From: Pseudomonas gingeri
GTDB lineage: Bacteria > Pseudomonadota > Gammaproteobacteria > Pseudomonadales > Pseudomonadaceae
DNA: 64,000 bases
Reading direction: 5' to 3'
NCBI RefSeq assembly: GCF_013386115.1
Contig: NZ_JACAOR010000012.1
Coordinates: 1-64,000, forward strand
The notes beneath the pieces were generated by a model. The model was not told where the DNA came from, did no database searches, and saw only the letters and a list, made by a program, of their open reading frames with translations. Of this stretch, positions 1 to 9,751 are shown one piece after another; the stretch's first letter is position 1, and each line of letters begins with the position of its first letter. The position numbers were made by a program, and so were the translations under genes.

Positions 1-59
1 GGGGTTTTGTTTTTGCGCTGCGAAAAGCCCGCAGTGATGAGGTCCTTGAGCCCTGCGGG

Positions 60-333
60 GATCTGGCGGCCGCCATCGCTGGCAAGCCAGCTCCCACAGG
101 GGGCGGGTGGGTGCGGCCGCAAGAACGATACAGGACTTGTGGGAGCGGGCTTGCCCGCGAAGAGGCCGGCAAGGGCGACGCAAGCCTCAAGGGCCTCTTC
201 GTGGGCAAGCCCACTCCCACAGCGCCAGACCGTCTGCAGTATGCAAGGCTCCGGCTCATCGCCGGCAAGCCGGCTCCTACAAGGGACGGGGATGAGGCCA
301 TCCCGGCGGTGTCCCGACAAGCCTGCTCCCACA
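60..333. repeat. Cluster of REP elements upstream of recC
   Basis: At least four REP-type palindromic units lie in this gene-free stretch. The clearest is an inverted pair at about 138-222, whose arms begin with TGTGGGAGCGGGCTTGCCCG and end with its near complement before CTCCCACAG. Single units sit near 75-100, 258-284 and 309-333. The sequence AGCCGGCTCC or AGCCAGCTCC next to CACAGG or TACAAGG is typical of Pseudomonas intergenic REPs. I see no coding potential here. Confidence 0.85.
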
Positions 334-382
334 GGAGGTGCTAAAGTCCTGCCTTCGTTTTGAATTCTCCAAGGAAGTCGGC

Positions 383-3300
383 ATGCCGGACGCGACATCA
401 CTCAACCCTGCCTTCATGGTTGTCCAGAGCAACAGCCCTGAAGAACTACGCAGCCTGGTGATCAACGTGATGCGGCGTTACCCCCTGGCGCCCCTGGAGA
501 ATGAGATCGCCCTGGTCCAGAGCAACGGCATTGCCCAGTGGCTGAAGCTGGCCCTGGCCGAAGACGCCGAAGACGATGACTCGGGAGGCTGCGGCATCGC
601 CGCCGCCATCGACGTGCAACTGCCCGGCACCTTCATGTGGCAGCTCTACCGCATGGTCTTGGGCCGTGACCAGATCCCGGCCAAGTCGCTGCTCGACAAG
701 GCCCCGCTGACCTGGCGCCTGATGCGCCTGCTGCCGGAACTGATCGACCAGCCGCACTTCGAGCCCCTGCAGCGCTTCCTCACCCACGACAGCGACCTGC
801 GCAAGCGCTACCAGTTGGCTGAACGCCTGGCCGACCTGTTCGACCAGTACCAGGTCTACCGCGCCGACTGGCTGGAAGACTGGGCCGCCGGTCGTCACCA
901 GTTGCGCAGTGGCCGTGGTGAAGCCAAGCCGCTGAGCCCGGCCAATTGCTGGCAGGCCGAACTCTGGCGTGCCTTGCTGCTGGATGTCGGCACCGAAGGC
1001 ATGGCCCAGAGCCGCGCGGGCGTGCACCAGCGCTTTATCGAGCGCATCAACAGCCTGACCGCGGCACCAGCGGGCCTGCCTTCACGGGTGATCGTCTTCG
1101 GCATTTCCTCATTGCCGGCCCAGGCCCTCGAAGCCCTCGCCGGCCTGGCACGTTTCAGCCAGGTGCTGCTGTGCGTACACAACCCCTGTCGCCACCACTG
1201 GACCGATATCGTTGCCGACAAGGACCTGCTGCGTAACGAATACAAGCGCCAGTCGCGCAAAGCCGGCATGCCGCTCGCTCTCGATCCCGAGACCCTGCAC
1301 CAGCACGCCCACCCACTGCTGGCCGCCTGGGGCAAGCAGGGGCGCGACTACATCAACCTGCTCGACAGCTACGACGACCCCAACAGCTACCGTGCGGCCT
1401 TTCGCGACGGTCGGATCGACCTGTTCAGCGAGAGCCTTCCGGCGACCTTGCTCAACCAGTTGCAGGACGACATCCTCGAACTGCGTCCCCTTGGCGAAAC
1501 CCGCGAACTCTGGCCGGCCGTCGACCTCGATCAGGACCACTCGATCCGTTTCGAGATCGCCCACAGTGCCCAGCGCGAAGTGGAAATCCTCCACGACCAG
1601 TTGCTCGCCCGTTTCAGTGCCAATCCCGACCTGCGCCCCCGTGACGTGATTGTCATGGTCCCGGATATCGACAGCTATGCCCCACACATCCGTGCGGTGT
1701 TCGGCCAGCTCGAACGCAACGACCCGCGCTTTATCCCGTTCACCCTGGCCGACCAGGGCCAGCGTGGTCGCGACCCCTTGCTGATCGCCGTCGAACACCT
1801 GCTGAAACTGCCGGACAGCCGTTTCCCGGTCAGCGAGATTCTCGACCTGCTGGACGTTCCCGCCCTGCGCGCCCGCTTCAATATCGAAGAGCGCGACCTG
1901 CCGACCCTGCATCGCTGGATCGAAGGCGCCGGTATTCGCTGGGGACTGAACGCCGAGCAACGTGCTGGCCTCGGCCTGCCCAGCGAACTGGAACAGAACA
2001 GCTGGCGTTTCGGCTCGCGGCGCATGCTGCTGGGCTACGCGGTCGGTAGCGGCGACGGTTGCGAAGGCATCGAACCGTACGACGAGATTGGCGGTCTCGA
2101 TGCTGCCTTGATCGGCCCGTTGATCGCGCTGCTCGATGCCCTGGAAATCGCCCACCAGGAACTCTCCGAACCGGCCCGTCCGCAACAGTGGGGCGAGCGC
2201 CTGCAAGCGCTGATCCAGCTGTTCTTCCTGGCCAGTACCGAGCACGACGATTACCTGCTGATCCAGCTCGAACAACTGCGCGCCACCTGGCTGGAAACCT
2301 GCGAAGCCGTCGACCTGCAGGAAGAACTGCCGCTGACCGTGGTGCGTGAAGCCTGGCTGGCCGGCCTCGACCAGGGCCGCCTGTCCCAGCGCTTCCTCGC
2401 CGGCGCGGTGAACTTCTGCACGCTGATGCCGATGCGCGCGATTCCCTTCAAGCTGGTGTGCCTGCTCGGCATGAACGACGGCGATTACCCGCGGGCCCAG
2501 CCACCCCTGGACTTCGACCTGATGGGCAGCGACTACCGCCCCGGCGACCGCTCACGCCGTGAAGACGATCGTTACCTGCTGCTCGAAGCCCTGCTCTCGG
2601 CACGGGAACAGCTGTACATCAGTTGGGTCGGCCGCAGCATCCGCGATAACAGCGAGCGCCCGGCCTCGGTACTGATCGGCCAATTGCGCGACCATATCGC
2701 CAGCGGCTGGCGACTGCCCGACGCCGACGGCGAACAGCTGTTGCACGCCCTGACCCAGGAACACCCGCTGCAACCGTTCAGTGCCCGCTATTTCCACGAA
2801 GGCGACAGCGGCCTGTTCAGCTATGCCCGGGAATGGCAGCAACTGCACGAACTGCAAGGGACGAGCCCGGCCATCGACGAACTGGCCGCCTACCTCCAGG
2901 AAGAACCGCTGACCCTGGCGCAACTGCAAGACTTCCTGCGCAACCCGGTCCGGCACTTCTTCAGCCAGCGCCTGAAAGTCTTCTTCGAAGCGGCCGAAGC
3001 ACCGCTGGCCGACGAAGAACCCTTTGTCCTCGATGCGCTGCAACGCTACAGCCTCAGCGACAGCCTGCTGGGCGCAGCGCTGATGCACGCCGACAATCCC
3101 GAGCAAGCGCTGCGCCAGCAGGCCCGGCGCCTGCAAGGCAGCGGCCTGCTGCCGATGGCCGGCTTCGGCGAGTTGCTGCAAGACGAACTGATCGAGCCGC
3201 TGCCCGACCTGCTGCAACGCTACCAGCAACTGTTGACGCTGTGGCCGACCCCGGTGACCAGCGCCGTGCCGGTCAGTGTCGATGCCAGCGGCGTGCGCCT

Positions 3301-3841
3301 CGAAGGCTGGCTTGCCGGCTTGCACCAGCGCAGCGATGGCGGCTACCTCGCCGTCACCACCATTCCCAACAGCATCGGTTCGCTCAAGACCCGCAAATGG
3401 CATCGCCTGACCCGGCCCTGGGTCGAGCATCTGGTGGCCTGTGCCTGTGATTTGTCGATGACCACGGCGCTGGTCGCCAGTGACGATACCCTGCTGCTGC
3501 CGCCGTTCGAGCAGGAGCGGGCCCGCGCCATTCTCGGCGAGCTGCTGCTGGCCTGGCAGGCCGGCATGCGCCGGCCATTGCCGGTGGCGGTGAAGACCGC
3601 CTTCGCCTGGCTGTCTCAGCCCGACCCGCTCAAGGCCGACGCCGCCGCCCGCAAGGCCTACGACGGCGACGGTATCAACAGTGAGGGCGAGCGCCGCGAA
3701 AGCGCCGCCCTGGCCCGGCAGTTCGCCGACTACGATGCGCTGATCGCCAGCGAAGAATTCACCGGCTGGTGCGACACCCTCTATCGACCGCTGCTCGAAG
3801 CGCCGTGGCGCGCCCTCGCGGCCGAGGAGGCGCGCCCATGA
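383..3841 (+). CDS. recC: Exodeoxyribonuclease V subunit gamma (RecC)
   Basis: The 1152-residue product is RecC, the non-catalytic subunit of the RecBCD helicase-nuclease. RecC splits the duplex and scans for Chi during repair of double-strand breaks in the cytoplasm. The N-terminal part resembles an inactivated UvrD-type helicase: family-typical segments include IALVQSNGIAQWLKLALAED near the start and CLLGMNDGDYPR in the middle. An earlier in-frame start at 338 would add 15 residues of poor quality. I chose ATG 383 because AAGGA lies about 8 bases upstream. The gene overlaps recB by ATGA, so the two are translationally coupled. Length is normal for the family. Confidence 0.95.
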   Translation: MPDATSLNPAFMVVQSNSPEELRSLVINVMRRYPLAPLENEIALVQSNGIAQWLKLALAEDAEDDDSGGCGIAAAIDVQLPGTFMWQLYRMVLGRDQIPAKSLLDKAPLTWRLMRLLPELIDQPHFEPLQRFLTHDSDLRKRYQLAERLADLFDQYQVYRADWLEDWAAGRHQLRSGRGEAKPLSPANCWQAELWRALLLDVGTEGMAQSRAGVHQRFIERINSLTAAPAGLPSRVIVFGISSLPAQALEALAGLARFSQVLLCVHNPCRHHWTDIVADKDLLRNEYKRQSRKAGMPLALDPETLHQHAHPLLAAWGKQGRDYINLLDSYDDPNSYRAAFRDGRIDLFSESLPATLLNQLQDDILELRPLGETRELWPAVDLDQDHSIRFEIAHSAQREVEILHDQLLARFSANPDLRPRDVIVMVPDIDSYAPHIRAVFGQLERNDPRFIPFTLADQGQRGRDPLLIAVEHLLKLPDSRFPVSEILDLLDVPALRARFNIEERDLPTLHRWIEGAGIRWGLNAEQRAGLGLPSELEQNSWRFGSRRMLLGYAVGSGDGCEGIEPYDEIGGLDAALIGPLIALLDALEIAHQELSEPARPQQWGERLQALIQLFFLASTEHDDYLLIQLEQLRATWLETCEAVDLQEELPLTVVREAWLAGLDQGRLSQRFLAGAVNFCTLMPMRAIPFKLVCLLGMNDGDYPRAQPPLDFDLMGSDYRPGDRSRREDDRYLLLEALLSAREQLYISWVGRSIRDNSERPASVLIGQLRDHIASGWRLPDADGEQLLHALTQEHPLQPFSARYFHEGDSGLFSYAREWQQLHELQGTSPAIDELAAYLQEEPLTLAQLQDFLRNPVRHFFSQRLKVFFEAAEAPLADEEPFVLDALQRYSLSDSLLGAALMHADNPEQALRQQARRLQGSGLLPMAGFGELLQDELIEPLPDLLQRYQQLLTLWPTPVTSAVPVSVDASGVRLEGWLAGLHQRSDGGYLAVTTIPNSIGSLKTRKWHRLTRPWVEHLVACACDLSMTTALVASDDTLLLPPFEQERARAILGELLLAWQAGMRRPLPVAVKTAFAWLSQPDPLKADAAARKAYDGDGINSEGERRESAALARQFADYDALIASEEFTGWCDTLYRPLLEAPWRALAAEEARP

Positions 3842-6800
3842 CCGCTACCAAGACCCCGTTGGCCCTGGCCTTTCCATTGCGCGGCAGCCAGTTGATCGAA
3901 GCGAGTGCCGGTACCGGCAAGACCTTTACCATCTCCGCGCTGTACCTGCGCCTGGTGCTCGGCCACGGCGGCGAAGCGGCCGGTTTCGGGCGCGAACTGC
4001 TGCCACCGCAGATCCTCGTGGTGACCTTTACCGATGCCGCCACCAAGGAACTGCGTGACCGGATCCGCACGCGCCTGGCCGAAGCCGCGCGCTTCTTCCG
4101 CGACGAGACGGCCGCCCCGGACGACTTGATCGCGCAATTGCGCGCTGAATACAGCATCGAGCAGTGGCCCGCCTGCGCGAACCGCCTGGACATCGCCGCG
4201 CAATGGATGGACGAAGCGGCCGTATCGACCATTCACGGCTGGTGCCAGCGCATGCTGCGCGAACATGCCTTCGACAGCGGCAGCCTGTTTACCCAGACCC
4301 TGGAAACCGACCACAGCGACCTGCTCGGCGAAGTGCTGCGCGATTACTGGCGGCTCTACTGCTACAAGATGCAGGGCGACGCGTTGAACTGGGTCCGCGC
4401 CAACTGGGGCGGTCCGGCGGCTTTGTTGCCAAGGGTCAGGGCCCTGTTCGGCAGCGACAGATCCGCTGGCGAACGACAGGATGATGTCGAGCCCGCCGAG
4501 CTGATCGATGCCTGCCTGCGCGAGCGCCGCGCTGCCCTGGTGCAGCTCAAGACCCCCTGGAAACAATGGGCGGCCGAACTGCGGGAGATCTGCCTGCAAG
4601 GCGTGGCGAACAAGACGGTCGACGGCCGCAAGATGCAGGCACGTTACTTCGAACCCTGGTTCGACAAGCTCACTGCCTGGGCCGACGACGATACCCAGGA
4701 GCAACTGGATATCGGCACCGGCTTCACTCGCCTGACCGCCGATGGCCTGGCCGAGGCCTGGAAGGGCGACGCCCCGCGGCATCCCGGTCTCGACGCCATG
4801 CCCGGGCTCAAGGCCAGCCTCGATGCCCTGCCGACGCCCGACGCCGCGGTGCTGGAACATGCCGCCCGTTGGGTTGGTGCACGCTTCGAAGACGAGAAGC
4901 GCCGCCGCGCCGAAATGGGCTTCGACGATATGCTGCTGCGCCTCGACGCGGCATTGCAGGCCGACGGCGGCGAGCGTCTGGCGAGCCTGATCCGCGAACA
5001 GTTCCCGGTGGCCCTGATCGACGAATTCCAGGACACCGACCCGGTGCAGTACCGGATCTTCGAAAGCATCTACCGCATCGAAGACAACAACCCCGACGGC
5101 GGCCTGTTCCTGATCGGCGACCCCAAGCAGGCGATCTACGCCTTCCGTGGCGCCGATATCTACACCTACCTGCGTGCCCGCCAGGCCACCAGCGGGCGCC
5201 TGCACACCCTGGGCACCAACTTCCGTTCCAGCCATGCCATGGTCGACTCGGTCAACCACGTCTTCGCGCGCGCCGAGCAGCGTGAACAGGGGCGCGGCGC
5301 GTTCCTGTTCCGCGATGGCGCGCAGAACCCGGTGCCGTTCCTGCCGGTGGCCTCCCAGGGCCGCAAGGAAGTGTTCGAGATCGACGGACAGCCGCCGGCG
5401 GCGCTGAATCTCTGGCAGTTGTCCTCCGGGCAGCCGTTGTCCGGCGCAGTCTATCGCCAGCAACTGGCAGCGACCTGCGCCAGCGAAATCGTCGCCCTGC
5501 TCAATGGCGGGCAACAGGGCCGCATCGGTTTCAGCCGCGATGGCCAACTCAAGGGCGTCCTGCCTTCCGATATCGCCATCTTGGTCCGGGACGGCAAGGA
5601 GGCCCAGGCGGTGCGTGGCGAACTGGCCGCTCGTGGTGTGCGCAGTGTCTACCTGTCGGACAAGGATTCGGTCTTCGCCGCCCAGGAGGCCCACGACCTG
5701 CTGGCCTGGCTCAAGGCCTGCGCCGAGCCGGATGTCGAACGTCCGCTGCGGGCGGCCCTGGCCTGTATCACCTTGAACCTGCCGCTGGCCGAACTGGAGC
5801 GCTTGAACCAGGACGAACTGGCCTGGGAAGCGCGGGTCATGCAGTTCCGCGGCTATCGCACGCTGTGGCGCACCCAGGGTGTGCTGCCGATGCTGCGGCG
5901 CCTGCTCCACGACTTCCAGTTGCCCCAGGCCCTCATCGCCCGCAGCGACGGCGAACGGGTGCTGACCAACCTCTTGCACCTGTCCGAGCTGTTGCAACAG
6001 GCGGCCGGCGAGCTGGATGGCGAACAGGCGCTGATCCGCCATCTGAGCGAACACCTGGCGCTGTCCGGCCAGGCTGGCGAAGAACAGATCCTGCGCCTGG
6101 AAAGCGACGAGCAACTGGTCAAGGTGGTGACCATCCACAAATCCAAGGGCCTGGAATATCCGCTGGTGTTCCTGCCCTTTATCTGTTCGGTCAAGCCGGT
6201 GGATGGCAGTCGCCTGCCGCTGCATTACCACGACAGCGAAGGCCGCGCCCAGGTCAGCCTCAAGCCCACCGCCGAACTGATCGCCCAGGCCGACGACGAG
6301 CGCCTGGCCGAAGACCTGCGCCTGCTCTATGTGGCGCTGACCCGCGCGCAGCATGCCTGCTGGCTGGGTGTCGCCGACTTGAAGCGCGGCAATAACAACA
6401 GCTCGGTGCTGCACCTGTCGGCCCTCGGTTACCTGCTGGGTGGTGGTGCCGTGCTGGGCGAGTCCACCGCCCTGGCGGGCTGGCTGGCGCAACTGCAACA
6501 GGACTGCCCGACCCTGGCCTGGGGAGAGCTGCCAGAGCCCACCGATGCCTCGTTCCAGCCGCCACGCAACCAGGCAACCCTGCTCGAACCGTTGCTGCCC
6601 AAGCGCCGTGCCGCCGAGCACTGGTGGATCGCCTCCTACAGTGCCCTGCGCATCGGCGATCAGCTCAGCAGCGACAGTGACGAAGCGCCGGAAAGCCCCC
6701 AGGCGCAGAAACTCTTCGACGATGAACGCCTGGACCCGGACGCGCCCCGCGAAGTCGCCGCCAGTGGTGGCGATATCCATCGCTTCCCGCGAGGGCCGAA

Positions 6801-7533
6801 CCCCGGCACCTTTCTCCATGGTCTGCTGGAATGGGCCGGTGAGGAGCGCTTCACCGCCGATCGCACGCTGATCGAAAAGGCTGTCGCGCCGCGCTGCAAC
6901 CTGCGGGGCTGGAAGGGCTGGATCGAGACCCTCAGCGACTGGCTCGCCCACCTGCTGCAAGTACCGTTGCGCCTCGGCAACGACCAGCCACCGGTGATCC
7001 TCGCGGGCCTGGACAGCTATCAGGTCGAGATGGAGTTCTGGTTCGCCAGCCACAAGGTCGACGTGCACCAGGTCGACGAACTGGTGCGTCGCCATACCCA
7101 TGGCGGCGTGGCGCGGGCGGCGGCCGAGCCGGTGTTGCTCAACGGCATGTTCAAGGGCTTTATCGACCTGACCTTCGAACACCAGGGCCGCTATTACGTG
7201 GCCGACTACAAGTCCAACTGGCTGGGCGCCGACGATACCGCCTACACCGAGCAGGCCATGGCCGCGTCGATCCTGGAAAACCGCTACGACCTGCAATACG
7301 TGCTGTACCTGCTGGCCCTGCATCGCCAGCTCAAGGCCCGTCTGGTCGACTATGACTACGACCGGCACATGGGCGGCGCGCTGTACCTGTTCCTGCGCGG
7401 CACCCGTTCGCCCAGCCAGGGCGCGTATTTCGCCCGGCCGCCGCGGGAGCTGATCGAACACCTGGACCTGCTGTTCCAGGGCAAGCCCGTGCCGAAATCC
7501 GCGCCCGCCTGGGAACAGGGGAGTCTGCTATGA
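3838..7533 (+). CDS. recB: Exodeoxyribonuclease V subunit beta (RecB)
   Basis: RecB (1231 residues) is the 3'-5' helicase and the nuclease of RecBCD, and it loads RecA after Chi. The Walker A motif ASAGTGKT is at about residues 22-29, the DEFQDTDP helicase motif follows at about 400, and LLYVALTRAQHA is helicase motif VI. The C-terminal nuclease domain keeps the catalytic motif VADYKSNWLG, with Asp1123 and Lys1125, so it should be active. The start is the ATG overlapping the recC stop; an upstream in-frame start at 3769 lies inside recC and is unlikely. The gene in turn overlaps recD by ATGA. Confidence 0.96.
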   Translation: MTATKTPLALAFPLRGSQLIEASAGTGKTFTISALYLRLVLGHGGEAAGFGRELLPPQILVVTFTDAATKELRDRIRTRLAEAARFFRDETAAPDDLIAQLRAEYSIEQWPACANRLDIAAQWMDEAAVSTIHGWCQRMLREHAFDSGSLFTQTLETDHSDLLGEVLRDYWRLYCYKMQGDALNWVRANWGGPAALLPRVRALFGSDRSAGERQDDVEPAELIDACLRERRAALVQLKTPWKQWAAELREICLQGVANKTVDGRKMQARYFEPWFDKLTAWADDDTQEQLDIGTGFTRLTADGLAEAWKGDAPRHPGLDAMPGLKASLDALPTPDAAVLEHAARWVGARFEDEKRRRAEMGFDDMLLRLDAALQADGGERLASLIREQFPVALIDEFQDTDPVQYRIFESIYRIEDNNPDGGLFLIGDPKQAIYAFRGADIYTYLRARQATSGRLHTLGTNFRSSHAMVDSVNHVFARAEQREQGRGAFLFRDGAQNPVPFLPVASQGRKEVFEIDGQPPAALNLWQLSSGQPLSGAVYRQQLAATCASEIVALLNGGQQGRIGFSRDGQLKGVLPSDIAILVRDGKEAQAVRGELAARGVRSVYLSDKDSVFAAQEAHDLLAWLKACAEPDVERPLRAALACITLNLPLAELERLNQDELAWEARVMQFRGYRTLWRTQGVLPMLRRLLHDFQLPQALIARSDGERVLTNLLHLSELLQQAAGELDGEQALIRHLSEHLALSGQAGEEQILRLESDEQLVKVVTIHKSKGLEYPLVFLPFICSVKPVDGSRLPLHYHDSEGRAQVSLKPTAELIAQADDERLAEDLRLLYVALTRAQHACWLGVADLKRGNNNSSVLHLSALGYLLGGGAVLGESTALAGWLAQLQQDCPTLAWGELPEPTDASFQPPRNQATLLEPLLPKRRAAEHWWIASYSALRIGDQLSSDSDEAPESPQAQKLFDDERLDPDAPREVAASGGDIHRFPRGPNPGTFLHGLLEWAGEERFTADRTLIEKAVAPRCNLRGWKGWIETLSDWLAHLLQVPLRLGNDQPPVILAGLDSYQVEMEFWFASHKVDVHQVDELVRRHTHGGVARAAAEPVLLNGMFKGFIDLTFEHQGRYYVADYKSNWLGADDTAYTEQAMAASILENRYDLQYVLYLLALHRQLKARLVDYDYDRHMGGALYLFLRGTRSPSQGAYFARPPRELIEHLDLLFQGKPVPKSAPAWEQGSLL

Positions 7534-9620
7534 AACGTTCCTTCGCCGAATTGCTGCCCACCGCGTTGAGCGACGACAGCCTGGCCGAACTGGCGCCGCT
7601 GAGTCGCGCCGAAGACCTGCTGCTGTTGCTCGAACGCTGGCTCGAACGCGGCTGGGTGCGGGCGCTGGACAAGGCCTTCGTGGCCTTTCTCCATGAGCTC
7701 GACCCGAGCGGCGATCCGCTGGTGCTGCTGGCGGCGGCCCTGACCAGTCACCAACTGGGTCACGGGCATGTCTGCCTCGACCTGTTCGAAACCCTCAAGG
7801 AGCCGGACTTCGCCCTGTCGCTGCCACCGGAAGGCGATGTGCAGAGCGGCGCGATGCTGCTGCCCTCGCAACTGCTGGTGGCCCTGGACGGTGACGCCTG
7901 GTGCCGGGCCCTGCAGGCCAGTTCGCTGGTGGCGCTGGCCGACGATCATGACGCCGGGGCTGGACAGCGGCCGCTGGTCCTGAGTGGTCGGCGCCTGTAC
8001 CTGCGACGTTATTGGGGCTACGAGCGACGTATCGACAACGCCTTGCGCCAGCGCCTCGCCGAACACGAAGCCAGCCCCGACGATCTGCCGCGGCGCCTGA
8101 GCGAACTGTTCGGCGTGGCGGCTGCCGGCGAGCGCATCGACTGGCAGAAGCTGGCCTGCGCCCTGGCGACCCGTGGTGCCTTCAGCATCGTCACCGGCGG
8201 TCCCGGTACCGGCAAGACCACCACCGTGGTGCGCCTGCTGGCCTTGCTCCAGGCCCCGGCGGTGGAAGCCGGGAAACCGCTGCGCATTCGCCTTGCGGCG
8301 CCGACCGGCAAGGCCGCCGCGCGCCTGACCGAATCCATCAGTGCCCAGGTGCGCTCATTGCTCATCGATGAAGCGGTGCGCGCGCGGATCCCCAGCGAAG
8401 TGACCACGGTGCACCGCCTGCTGGGCAGTCGTCCCGGCACCCGGCACTTCCGCCATCACGCCGGCAACCGCCTGCCGCTGGACGTGCTGGTGGTGGACGA
8501 AGCCTCGATGATCGACCTGGAAATGATGGCCAACCTGCTGGACGCCTTGCCGGTGCATGCACGGCTGGTGCTGCTGGGGGACAAGGACCAGCTCGCCTCG
8601 GTGGAAGCCGGCGCGGTGCTCGGCGACCTGTGTCGCGATGCCGAGGAGGGCTGGTACAGCGCGCAGACCCGCGATTGGCTGCAAGCGGTCAGCGGCGAGG
8701 ACCTGAGCGCCAGCGGCTTGCGCGAAGACCTCGATCACAGCCATCCGCTGGCCCAGCAAGTGGTGATGTTGCGTCACTCACGACGTTTTGGCGAAGGCAG
8801 CGGCATCGGCCGGTTGTCGCGGCTGGTCAACCAGCAGGCGGCGGACGAGGCGCGTGCCCTGCTGGCGGCGGGCAGTCATGCCGATCTGTTCGCGCTGGCC
8901 CTCAAGGGCGAGCAGGACCGCGCGTTCGAGAAGCTGGTGCTCGACGGCCAGGGCAGCGAGCGCAAGGGTTATCGGCACTACCTCGGGGTGATGCGCGGCC
9001 AGCGCCCGGCGGCGGGCGTCGACCTTGATGATCCGCGCTGGTCGGACTGGGCCCGGGCCGTGTTGCAGTCCTTCGACGAATTCCAGTTGCTCTGTGCCGT
9101 GCGCAAGGGCCCCTGGGGCGTCGAAGGCCTGAACCAGCGCATCACCGCGGCGCTGTTCGCCCATCGCCTGATCGACAGCGACCAGCACTGGTACGAAGGG
9201 CGCCCGGTGCTGATGACCCGCAACGACTACGGCCTGGGGTTGATGAACGGCGATATCGGCATCGCCTTGCGCCTGCCGGAGCGCGACGGACCGCAAGCCG
9301 GCCAGCAGGTGCTGCGCGTGGCGTTCCCGCGCAACGACGGCCAGGGCGGCGTGCGATTTGTCCTGCCGAGCCGGCTGAACGACGTGGAAACCGTCTACGC
9401 CATGACCGTGCACAAATCCCAGGGCTCGGAGTTCGCCCATACCGCGCTGATCCTGCCGGAGGCGCTGAACCCGGTGCTGACCAAGGAACTGATCTACACC
9501 GGGATCACCCGGGCCAAGGACTGGTTCAGCCTGATCGAGCCCCGCGGCGGCGTGTTCGAAGAGGCCGTGCGGCGCAAGGTCAAGCGGCTGAGCGGGTTGA
9601 TGCTGGAGCTGGGAGAGTAG
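7530..9620 (+). CDS. recD: Exodeoxyribonuclease V subunit alpha (RecD)
   Basis: RecD (696 residues) is the fast 5'-3' SF1B helicase motor of RecBCD and is needed for its nuclease activity. Walker A reads GGPGTGKT at residues 223-230, Walker B is VLVVDEASM, and the C-terminal MTVHKSQGSEF and YTGITRAK motifs are typical of the family. It is the last gene of the recCBD run and overlaps recB by four bases. The downstream gene is convergent, with only a REP pair in between. Nothing is missing or interrupted. Confidence 0.96.
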   Translation: MKRSFAELLPTALSDDSLAELAPLSRAEDLLLLLERWLERGWVRALDKAFVAFLHELDPSGDPLVLLAAALTSHQLGHGHVCLDLFETLKEPDFALSLPPEGDVQSGAMLLPSQLLVALDGDAWCRALQASSLVALADDHDAGAGQRPLVLSGRRLYLRRYWGYERRIDNALRQRLAEHEASPDDLPRRLSELFGVAAAGERIDWQKLACALATRGAFSIVTGGPGTGKTTTVVRLLALLQAPAVEAGKPLRIRLAAPTGKAAARLTESISAQVRSLLIDEAVRARIPSEVTTVHRLLGSRPGTRHFRHHAGNRLPLDVLVVDEASMIDLEMMANLLDALPVHARLVLLGDKDQLASVEAGAVLGDLCRDAEEGWYSAQTRDWLQAVSGEDLSASGLREDLDHSHPLAQQVVMLRHSRRFGEGSGIGRLSRLVNQQAADEARALLAAGSHADLFALALKGEQDRAFEKLVLDGQGSERKGYRHYLGVMRGQRPAAGVDLDDPRWSDWARAVLQSFDEFQLLCAVRKGPWGVEGLNQRITAALFAHRLIDSDQHWYEGRPVLMTRNDYGLGLMNGDIGIALRLPERDGPQAGQQVLRVAFPRNDGQGGVRFVLPSRLNDVETVYAMTVHKSQGSEFAHTALILPEALNPVLTKELIYTGITRAKDWFSLIEPRGGVFEEAVRRKVKRLSGLMLELGE

Positions 9621-9663
9621 CTGCCTGTACCGGCCTCCTCGCTGGCAAACTGCACCGAGAACC

Positions 9664-9738
9664 TTGTGGGAGCGGGCTTGCCCGCGAAGGGGCCCGCGAG
9701 ATCGCTGAAGACTTCCAGGCAATCCCGATTCCCACAGG
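9664..9738. repeat. REP pair between convergent recD and the ABC transporter gene
   Basis: The left arm starts TGTGGGAGCGGGCTTGCCCG and the weaker right arm ends in ATTCCCACAGG. It occupies the short space between two convergent genes, where such units often act as terminators or transcript stabilisers. No separate U-tract terminator was found. Confidence 0.7.
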
Positions 9739-9751
9739 CACCGCGTTCGCT

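Noticed and set aside
3781..7461. Open frame of 1226 codons on the minus strand across recB
   Set aside because: It is a shadow of the recB reading frame in high-GC DNA. Composition is low-complexity (rich in Gln, Gly, Val, Arg), and recB is clearly the real gene.
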